A DNA stretch of 64,000 bases, taken from Acidobacteriota bacterium (GTDB lineage: Bacteria > Acidobacteriota > Terriglobia > UBA7540). The position numbers and the translations under genes were made by a program. A model generated the notes under the pieces. The model made no database searches and had not been told where the DNA came from. It was given only the letters and a program-made list of their open reading frames with translations. The stretch lies in assembly GCA_023474345.1 (NCBI GenBank), contig JAMCXS010000019.1, forward strand, positions 1 through 64,000, given 5' to 3'. Shown piece by piece: positions 57,612 through 64,000 of this stretch. Position 1 is the stretch's first letter. The number at the start of each line of letters is the position of its first letter.

Positions 57612-57903
57612 CGCGAGAATCCTCCTTGTTTTGGACGTTCTTCGCTCAGCAATCAAACATTAGAATATGCCGATGCTACATCTGTCCCGAAGGCAATACA
57701 AGCGCGACCCTCCGGTTTCGGGTCCGCAGTCCTTGTGGTGATAGCGTTCGCGGGGTTTTTGTATTCTAGCGCCATTTCGAGGCTCCGCCGCTTTTTTGTA
57801 GCCGTCGAAGCACATCACGTCCCGTGCCAGAAGGAAAACCGCGGACCGCAGCCGCGGCGGTCGGCGCTACCGGCTTGCTGCGCCAGCCTGCCGCGGAAAA
57901 AGC
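57612..57903. other. Intergenic region upstream of the PLC gene
   Basis: No gene is supported. It contains the second copy (57747-57803) of the repeat also found at 54443-54510. Inside it TAGAAT (57763-57768, minus strand) might serve as a -10 for the PLC gene, but no -35 fits. Confidence 0.4.
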
Positions 57904-57932
57904 TTGACACAGTAGGCTGTGTATGCTAGCCT
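57904..57932 (+). promoter_or_regulatory. Strong promoter-like site ahead of A-rich element copy 2
   Basis: TTGACA (57904-57909), 17-base spacer, TAGCCT (57927-57932), then AACT. It matches the site at 46954-46982 including GGCT in the spacer and TGC before the -10. Confidence 0.5.
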
Positions 57933-58298
57933 AACTAAAGTCGCGGCTGGCGCCTTTCCAGCCGTGAACGTTTCCCATTTGAGGAGCCGACGGCCAGTAA
58001 TTTCCTGACCGTCGCTATTGCCGGCGGGGCTGAGGGGCGCGCGAGGCAAAGCGAAAATGAAGCGGAAAGTTGCACGCGAATGCCACGTGCCTCTGAACAG
58101 TATCGGCAAGAAAACTTTTGCTGTCAGATATGTCTAGCCCAGTGATGTTTAACATGTGCGCCAACAAAAGCCGTAATCAATTGAAAAAAAGCTACTTAAT
58201 CGACACGCCCAAAAGGCTGCGCGCAATCAGTTGCCGCTCGATACAGGATAACTTATTGAAAAACAAGGAGAACGGAGGAGATGGACGAGGAAATGCAC

Positions 58299-58467
58299 AA
58301 AAAAAAGAATTCTTTTTTTGCGGAAACGAAGCTGGGAAGTTGTTGAAAATAAAGGATGGCTGCGCGAAAAACGGGCAAAACGAACCGAAAACGAACCTAA
58401 AACGAAGCTAGCCAAGTTGTTGAAAATAAAGGATGTCCCAAAAAACGAAGCTAAAACGAACCGGAGA
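58299..58467 (+). repeat. A-rich dispersed element, copy 2
   Basis: Second copy of the element at 47279-47446, in the same orientation, with the same poly-A/GAATTC/poly-T head. The two 76-bp internal units are clearer here: both contain AGTTGTTGAAAATAAAGGAT. A frame starting TTG just after the palindrome reads RKRSWEVVENKG...LAKLLKIKD in both copies, but 5 of 9 differing codons change the residue, so coding is not established. Confidence 0.85.
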
Positions 58468-58519
58468 TTTTGGAGCCCGCCTCTCGCCGCTCTTAAGGAG
58501 CTTTCTGCGACGCGCGTCG

Positions 58520-58900
58520 CACTATGACGACGTGCGATTTGTGGCGCGGGATATTCCGTCCGGTACAATGCTACCGCATCATCAAGAAGGAAGCATCCGA
58601 TCCTTTCGCGAAGGCGGATACTGCCTTGCCGATCAGCGACGTCATCGAAAACAAGTTCTATCGGGTTAAGGTGGACCCCGAGAGCGGAGCGATCAAGAGC
58701 ATCTATGACAAAGAGTTGCAGCGCGAACTGGTGGACACCGCAAGTCCCTGTCGCCTGAATCAGCACGTCTATGTGCCTGGAGACGGCCCCCTCACCATCA
58801 AAAGCGCTGAACACCACTCACTGGATACGAGTACAATCTCTAAGCTCATCAGCGTTTATCAGGGATGCAACGCGTTCAATTATGCGAATCCTGGAGGGGT
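58520..58900 (+). pseudogene. GH38 alpha-mannosidase remnant
   Basis: Two frames together give a stretch typical of the GH38 middle/C-terminal domain: DDVRFVARDIPS in one frame, then, after a one-base shift near 58560, VQCYRIIKKE...ISDVIENKFYRVKVDPESGAIKSIYDKELQRELVD and RLNQHVYVPGD. The N-terminal catalytic domain and the remainder of the C-terminus are absent. The full enzyme would be about 800-1000 aa. The fragment lies between the A-rich element and the intact GH2 gene. Confidence 0.75.
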
Positions 58901-58908
58901 AACAATCA

Positions 58909-61896
58909 ATGATGAATCGGAAGGTACGAGTGCCGCCGAAGCCAGTCGCCAGCGTTCTATTTTGTCTACTGTTCTTGATCGGCGTGTTTTCCGGTATGAG
59001 TGTGATGGCTGCTCCGCGACCGAGTGCTCGCAGTCAGTCTTTGGATGGCACATGGAACTTGTGGTTCGATACCAAGGCAAACTGGAAGCAGGAAAAACTT
59101 GTTGTCGATCTTAAGGACATCAGCCAAGTTCCCCAATATCCGCCTTCGGTTGGGTGGGATGAGATGCTGAAGCTGGGCCGGCCCTTCCCGGTTCCCGCAA
59201 CCTGGGATGAGGTCTATCCCCGGCATCACGGAGTCGGCTGGTACTGGCGCACTTTCCACCTCCCCAAGAGCGATAAGGGTAAGGTCATCCGCCTGAAGTT
59301 CGGGGCGGTTCGTCTTCGGGCAGAAGTCTACCTCAATCGGCGCCTGGTGGGTTACAGCCTGGAGGGCTCCACGCCCTTTGAGGTCAATATCACGCATTTT
59401 TTGCGTTTCGGGGCTGACAATCTTCTGGCCGTCCGGATCACTAATCCGGGAGGGGGTACGTCTTGGCATGATTTTGACGCTATCGCCTGGGGCAATGTCG
59501 ATATCCCCGATAGCCATGATTTCGGAGGTATCTGGCAGAACGTCAGCCTGTTGATCACCCCGCGCATCTATGTTCAGAACGTTTACGTAATGCCGCTCGA
59601 AGATCTCCGGACCATCCGGGTGATAGCCACTGTCGCAAACGAGACCCACGCAAGTCATGCCCGGCTCGTCTACAGGGTCTACGACAGCGCGACCCAGAAA
59701 CTTGTCGCCGCGGTTCACTCCCGCGTTTTACTCAAACCCGAAGGGCGGGAACAAGTCCCGACCGAAATCAGGATTCCTGATGCTCAGCCCTGGCTTCCCA
59801 GCTCGCCGCATCTCTACCGGCTTGAGACGAGCATAGCTGACGGCCACAATGTCGACACCGTGCACACCATCTTTGGCCTGCGCTTCTTTACGGAACGGGA
59901 TGGAAAGTTTTTTTTGAATGGCCACCGAGTCTTTATCCGATCCGCCATCAATTGGGGCTATTATCCCAACACGGTTGCCTTCCCAACTCCGGTGCTGGCG
60001 GAGAAGGAGGTCCGAACGGCCAAGGCTCTGGGCCTGAACATGCTCTCCTGCCATCGCACCGCCTGCACGCCCGCCTTGCTCAAGGCAGCGGACAGGCTGG
60101 GCCTGATGATTTACGAAGAGCCGGGAGGCGCCCCGAGGAACCAACCGCCCGAGCCTCGGTCCCCCGCCGAGGCCGCTGAACGCGACCTGTTTCTACAGAA
60201 AGTTTCCCGCCTCGTCAAACGTGACCGCGATCATCCGTCATTGATCTGGTGGAACATGGCCAACGAAGCCGGAGACATCTCGAATGATCCGGAGCACCTG
60301 AAGCCCTTTATCAATGCGATGATGCGGCTGACTCATCGCCTGGACCCTTCGCGATTCGTGACCTACACCTCGGCGAGGCGGGCAACGGTCATGCTGCTGC
60401 CCTATCAAAACACCTACGGCCTGACCTTCGACTACCACACCATTGACACCCTCCCGGGCGTTTGGCGCGACGTGCTGACCATTGAGCATTCCCATTTCAA
60501 GGCTCCTGATCCCCGGGAAGCGTTTTACAACGGCGAAAGCCGTTCCTTCACTGCTCTAAGCAACATGCCGGCTCTGGCGCGCCAGTTTGCTCACGCGCCC
60601 CAGGGATCCTACGGCGCGTTTTGGCCTCAGTGGAACAGAATGCTGACCAATAGTTTTCAGGAATATCACCTGGAGCGCTACTTTAAGGACCCGGAAGAGC
60701 TTTGCCGGCAGATTGGGATCGCGCAAGGAGAAAACGTCGCTCATGAACTCGAATCAATCCGGCTCTCTGACTCTGCCAGCGGGATTGCTTTTCAAGGGTG
60801 GGACTCCCATATCGGCAAGTTCCCGGCTTTTTGGCTTTCCGGGATTGTTGATCCCTTTCGAAATCCCAACTTCCCTCCCCAGATACTTGCCAAGGCATCT
60901 GAGCCCGTTCACTTGGCGGTGGTACCCCTGCCAAGCAAAGCTTTTGCCGGTGAAAGAGTTCACGTTCGAATTGCCTTAATCAATGAAAGACAAGTCCGTG
61001 GGCCGGCCGAGCTGGTCCTTGCGCTCATGAGTCCGGACGGGGCCACTCGAGTACTGGACACCAAGGAGGTGGAGATTCAAGGAAGCGAGATTCACTTTGT
61101 TCAAGACATCGACCAAGTCACGGTTCAGCCTGAGGAAGCAACTGGAAACTATCATTTGCGAGCGGAATTGGAGTTTCAAAATACACACAACGTCCTCAAA
61201 CAGGATCGTCCTTTGCTGGTCGAAAATCGTTCTGATTGGAGCCTGCCGAGGAGTGGCATCGAAGTCCAGGACCCCACCAATACGCTGAACAAGTATTTCG
61301 AGGCCAAGGACATCTTCTATCCCGACCCTAGCAGTCCCCGGTCGCTTTGGCAGCCTGTCGATCTGGTCTACAACCCCGGGGCGGCATTCCTCAAGACCCT
61401 CATGATGCAGTCTGTCTCCGAGCAGGGCCGGACGTTATTGATTCTGGCGCCGTCGGCGCGGAGCGGGCAGGCGATCGTTGAATTTATGAAAACACTGAAG
61501 GTGTTGCCTTCGAACGCTTCGATGGTTCCCCTGGTGATCAATTGGTTCGGAGGATGGGAATTCGATACTCCGCATCCGATCTTTTCCGGTTTGCCTGCGC
61601 CGGTGATTTACGGCCAGAATTTTTCCGGCGCCTTTGGCTACTGGGGGATCACGCCTTTTACCGGAACTCTCATCGCGGGCTTGATCAACGCGCCGCCACA
61701 GGTGGCGGCCACCATGGGCGAACTCGGGTATGGAAAAGGGAAAATACTCTTTTCTTCCTTGAACCTGGTCCCTTTTCTAGACAAAGATCCCGTAGCCACG
61801 CGGATCTTTGCCCAGTTGCTCACCTATGCAGTGAAGAACGCGAATGTTTCTACGGCAGAGTTGAAGCGGATAGCCGCCGGACATTTCCCGGACTAA
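58909..61896 (+). CDS. Large exported GH2-family glycosidase
   Basis: The 995-aa product has a signal peptide (about 1-34), a jelly-roll sugar-binding domain (SLDGTWNLWFD...GVGWYWRTFHLP), an immunoglobulin-like domain and a TIM barrel (from about 330: GLRFFTERDGKFFLNGHRVFIR). The acid/base Glu lies in WWNMANEAGD; a later Glu in NGESRSFT is a candidate nucleophile, less certain. A long C-terminal extension of about 350 residues contains two more beta domains. GH2 includes beta-galactosidase, beta-mannosidase and beta-glucuronidase; the activity here is unknown. GGAGGGG precedes ATG 58909. A decayed GH38 gene just upstream suggests a former mannan- or glycan-degrading cluster. Confidence 0.9.
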   Translation: MMNRKVRVPPKPVASVLFCLLFLIGVFSGMSVMAAPRPSARSQSLDGTWNLWFDTKANWKQEKLVVDLKDISQVPQYPPSVGWDEMLKLGRPFPVPATWDEVYPRHHGVGWYWRTFHLPKSDKGKVIRLKFGAVRLRAEVYLNRRLVGYSLEGSTPFEVNITHFLRFGADNLLAVRITNPGGGTSWHDFDAIAWGNVDIPDSHDFGGIWQNVSLLITPRIYVQNVYVMPLEDLRTIRVIATVANETHASHARLVYRVYDSATQKLVAAVHSRVLLKPEGREQVPTEIRIPDAQPWLPSSPHLYRLETSIADGHNVDTVHTIFGLRFFTERDGKFFLNGHRVFIRSAINWGYYPNTVAFPTPVLAEKEVRTAKALGLNMLSCHRTACTPALLKAADRLGLMIYEEPGGAPRNQPPEPRSPAEAAERDLFLQKVSRLVKRDRDHPSLIWWNMANEAGDISNDPEHLKPFINAMMRLTHRLDPSRFVTYTSARRATVMLLPYQNTYGLTFDYHTIDTLPGVWRDVLTIEHSHFKAPDPREAFYNGESRSFTALSNMPALARQFAHAPQGSYGAFWPQWNRMLTNSFQEYHLERYFKDPEELCRQIGIAQGENVAHELESIRLSDSASGIAFQGWDSHIGKFPAFWLSGIVDPFRNPNFPPQILAKASEPVHLAVVPLPSKAFAGERVHVRIALINERQVRGPAELVLALMSPDGATRVLDTKEVEIQGSEIHFVQDIDQVTVQPEEATGNYHLRAELEFQNTHNVLKQDRPLLVENRSDWSLPRSGIEVQDPTNTLNKYFEAKDIFYPDPSSPRSLWQPVDLVYNPGAAFLKTLMMQSVSEQGRTLLILAPSARSGQAIVEFMKTLKVLPSNASMVPLVINWFGGWEFDTPHPIFSGLPAPVIYGQNFSGAFGYWGITPFTGTLIAGLINAPPQVAATMGELGYGKGKILFSSLNLVPFLDKDPVATRIFAQLLTYAVKNANVSTAELKRIAAGHFPD

Positions 61897-61942
61897 CAGA
61901 GGGTTGAAAGTTGACCGTGGCCCAGGTCTAAATTAAATGGGA

Positions 61943-62419
61943 CTATTTTTCCTCTTCCCTAGTATCGGGTGGGAGTTGCTGCTGCTGGGCGGCAGCCTCT
62001 TCAGCAGCTTTCTTTCGCCGCTCGGCCCTCTTGGCGCGAAGCTCGGCCCTTCGTTGAAGGACCTGAGTTCCAATGAGCTCCAACACCGCAGTGTCGGCAC
62101 CGTCACCGCGCCTCCATCCCGTTCGCACGATGCGCGTATACCCACCGTTCCGGGATTCATAGCGCTTGGCGACGTCCTCAAAGAGCTTCTTGACAGCCGC
62201 AGCAGACAAGCAGTAGCTTGCCGCAAGCCGCCGCGCGTGGAGGTCGCCCCGTCTACCCAGGCTGATAACCCGCTCAGCAACGGCACGGGCTTCCTTGGCT
62301 TTTGGAGCTGTCGTCTCTATCCGTTCATCGAGGATGAGGGAAGTTACCAGATTCCGCAAAAGCGCCCGGCGGTGTTCAGTATTCCTGCCGAGTTTTCTTC
62401 CATAGTTGCGATGGCGCAT
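61943..62419 (-). CDS. rplQ: 50S ribosomal protein L17
   Basis: L17 sits near the exit tunnel of the large subunit. The 158-aa product starts [23 protein letters not shown], as usual, and has a C-terminal extension rich in Arg, Glu and Gln (about 118-158) that short L17 proteins lack. ATG 62419 is two bases after the rpoA stop, so it is coupled to rpoA. The track start 62440 lies within rpoA. Confidence 0.97.
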   Translation of the reverse strand: MRHRNYGRKLGRNTEHRRALLRNLVTSLILDERIETTAPKAKEARAVAERVISLGRRGDLHARRLAASYCLSAAAVKKLFEDVAKRYESRNGGYTRIVRTGWRRGDGADTAVLELIGTQVLQRRAELRAKRAERRKKAAEEAAAQQQQLPPDTREEEK

Positions 62420-62421
62420 TG

Positions 62422-63444
62422 TTAGCTTTCCTGTTCCCAAGTCTGTTGCTCAGAAGACGGTGGGGGCAGAGGAAGCGGATTGCCCCGCTCGTCAAACTTC
62501 ATGCCCAAACCCAAACCCATCGACTGAAGGATTTCTTTGATCTCGTTTAGAGATTTACGGCCAAAATTCTTGGTCTTCAGCATTTCCTGTTCGGACTTTT
62601 GAACCAGCTCGCGAATGGTAGAAATGTTGGCGTTCTTGAGGCAATTGTAAGAACGTACGGAGAGTTCCAGTTCCTCAACGGAGCGGTCGAGATTCTCATT
62701 GTAGACCACTGGGGCTTTTTCTTCGCTAACTTCCTCGGAGGTCGAGCCCTCTTCAAAGTTGATAAAAATGTTCATGTGGTCTTTGAGAAGCTTTGCCGCC
62801 AAGCCAACGGCGTCCTGAGGAGTGACTGCACCGTTGGTCCACACATCCATCGTGAGCTTATCGTAATCCGTCATCTGCCCTAGCCGCGCTGCTTCCACGC
62901 CGTAGTTTACCTTGCGAATCGGCGAGTGAACAGAGTCAACCGGGATATAACCGATGGGCAGATCTTCATCAAAATTCTTTTCTGCCGAAGTGTAGCCACG
63001 CCCGTTTTTAACCCGCATCTCGATCCGCAGGCTTCCGCCTTCACTCACCGTGGCGATATAGGCGTCCTTATCCAAGATTTCAATGTCGGCATTCTCCTGG
63101 ATCATACGGGAACTCACTTCGCCGGGCTTATCAACCTCAAGCACTAGAGTCTTGGGTCCCTCGACATCCATCTTCAAGGGAATTTGCTTGAGGTTCAAAA
63201 TGATGTCCGTCGCGTCTTCCACCACACCTGGAATGGAAGAAAACTCGTGCATGACCCCCTCAATCTTTACCGCGGTAATCGCTGCCCCTTCGATCGAGGA
63301 TAGCAAGACTCGGCGCAGCGCGTTGCCGATGGTTGTTCCGAAGCCGCGCTCGAAGGGCTGCGCCGTAAACTGACCGTACTTGTCGGTCAGAGTATCCGTA
63401 TTGCACACTAGCCGCTTGGGCTTTTGAAAACCTTTCCAGAGCAT
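62422..63444 (-). CDS. rpoA: DNA-directed RNA polymerase subunit alpha
   Basis: RpoA dimerises to start polymerase assembly, and its C-terminal domain contacts UP elements and activators. The 340-aa protein has the N-terminal domain (about 1-230: [29 protein letters not shown]) and the C-terminal helix-hairpin-helix domain (about 255-320: [32 protein letters not shown]). ATG 63444 is preferred to 63450 because GGAGG is better spaced for it. Gene order rpsD-rpoA-rplQ is the standard bacterial alpha operon. Confidence 0.98.
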   Translation of the reverse strand: MLWKGFQKPKRLVCNTDTLTDKYGQFTAQPFERGFGTTIGNALRRVLLSSIEGAAITAVKIEGVMHEFSSIPGVVEDATDIILNLKQIPLKMDVEGPKTLVLEVDKPGEVSSRMIQENADIEILDKDAYIATVSEGGSLRIEMRVKNGRGYTSAEKNFDEDLPIGYIPVDSVHSPIRKVNYGVEAARLGQMTDYDKLTMDVWTNGAVTPQDAVGLAAKLLKDHMNIFINFEEGSTSEEVSEEKAPVVYNENLDRSVEELELSVRSYNCLKNANISTIRELVQKSEQEMLKTKNFGRKSLNEIKEILQSMGLGLGMKFDERGNPLPLPPPSSEQQTWEQES

Positions 63445-63505
63445 ATTCATTTACCTCCCTGAAGCCGCTACGGCGATCTCCAGTGTCCTGAATCTTGGGT
63501 TAAGA

Positions 63506-64000
63506 TTACTTCGAATAAAGCTCGACGATCATCTGTTCCTGGATGGGGAAACTCACATCCTCTCGTTTGGGAACTGAAACCACCTGAGCCTTCAGGTTCT
63601 CCCGGTCAAATGCCAGCCAGGGGGGAACACCGCGGTTCCCTGCAAGGTCCAGCGCTTTCTGAATCGACTGCAAGTTGCGGCTTCTTTCACGAACCGCGAT
63701 TGTCTGCCCAGGAACCACCTGGAAAGAGGGGATGCTCACCTTCCTTCCCGACACATCGATGTGACCGTGCCGAACTAACTGGCGAGCTTCCGCCCGCGAA
63801 CTCGCGAGCCCCAGCCGGTAGACGACGTTATCGAGTCGCTGTTCGAGCATCATGAGCAGCGTTTCTCCCGTCACACCCTTTCGGCTGGCCGCCTTCTCAA
63901 AATAGTTGCGGAACTGATCCTCGAGAATCTGATAGAGGCGGCGGACTTTCTGCTTTTCCCTAAGCTGAACGCCATACCCTATGGGCTTCGGGCGCCGCGC
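63506..64000 (-). CDS. rpsD: 30S ribosomal protein S4, partial (cut by window edge)
   Basis: The reading frame continues beyond the track ORF start (63874) to the window end without a stop: [33 protein letters not shown] precedes it. This is the middle of S4; the first ~40 residues lie outside. The S4 RNA-binding domain ([30 protein letters not shown]) and C-terminal [12 protein letters not shown] are present. S4 is a primary 16S rRNA binder. Confidence 0.97.
   Translation of the reverse strand, partial: ARRPKPIGYGVQLREKQKVRRLYQILEDQFRNYFEKAASRKGVTGETLLMMLEQRLDNVVYRLGLASSRAEARQLVRHGHIDVSGRKVSIPSFQVVPGQTIAVRERSRNLQSIQKALDLAGNRGVPPWLAFDRENLKAQVVSVPKREDVSFPIQEQMIVELYSK

Noticed and set aside
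58318-58527. Real small gene for the Lys/Arg-rich peptide in the A-rich element
   Set aside because: Open in both copies, but start codon is TTG without a ribosome site, ends differ, and substitutions are mostly non-synonymous. Kept only as an open possibility under the repeat.

Overview
The window reads as a chromosomal segment of a GC-rich, double-membraned (Gram-negative type) bacterium, most likely an Acidobacteriota member. That placement is an inference. It rests on the combination of a BamA/TamA-SurA-TamB outer-membrane assembly cluster and KDO synthesis with many exported glycoside hydrolases (GH27, GH28, GH2, a GH172/DUF2961 protein), Tat-exported enzymes, two URO-D-type methyltransferases, and intergenic regions full of short palindromic repeats. 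No phage, CRISPR array, integrase or transposase was seen.

Layout. 0.2-5 kb: pyrG and kdsA (+) behind a strong sigma70-type promoter, then a membrane diguanylate cyclase. 5-15 kb: an accessory carbohydrate region with a Tat-exported TIM-barrel protein coupled to a frameshifted cupin gene, a GH27 alpha-galactosidase, a URO-D-family methyltransferase, an unrecognised Tat-exported protein, a DUF2961/GH172 protein and a GH28 polygalacturonase. 15-18 kb: tRNA-His, pnp and rpsO with a terminator between the last two. 18-21.5 kb: a tightly overlapping operon (glycosyltransferase 2, two tandem 6-pyruvoyl-tetrahydropterin synthases, folE) divergent from a TlpA-like thioredoxin. 22-26 kb: a Gly/His/Phe-rich secreted protein with a recent 120-bp duplication, tsaD, galU, a DinB-fold protein and an FmdB zinc ribbon.

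26.5-34.1 kb is a minus-strand envelope operon: a BamA/TamA-like Omp85 protein, a SurA-N-like chaperone that has no conventional start codon and would be truncated by gene callers, and TamB. 34.4-40.5 kb is a probable six-gene minus-strand operon (LarA-like DUF2088 protein, small secreted protein, esterase, TlpA-like protein, URO-D methyltransferase, PIG-L deacetylase) divergent from a zinc alcohol dehydrogenase. 42-46 kb holds a P1B copper-type ATPase with YHS and two HMBD metal-binding modules, a small zinc ribbon and a TPR membrane protein. 47.5-55.8 kb holds acs, a glcF remnant, rhomboid, an EamA transporter, a MenC/NSAR-like enolase, mazG and a Tat-exported nitrilase-like enzyme. 56-62 kb holds a PLC-family phosphoesterase, a decayed GH38 mannosidase and a large exported GH2 enzyme. 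The right edge is the ribosomal rpsD-rpoA-rplQ block, with rpsD cut by the window.

The least explained signals are in the intergenic DNA. (1) A ~168-bp A-rich element occurs twice 11 kb apart (about 92% identical, 68 bp perfectly conserved), each copy headed by a poly-A/GAATTC/poly-T palindrome and each ~300-370 bp downstream of a matching TTGACA-N17-TAGYCTAACT promoter-like site. (2) A ~160-170-bp MITE-like element with GGTAG...GCAGAG terminal inverted repeats occurs twice, with a degenerate third copy. (3) Related intergenic blocks flank the DUF2961 gene on both sides. Three decayed genes (cupin, glcF, GH38) suggest ongoing gene loss in the accessory parts. Positions, motifs and alignments were read by eye; no search was run.
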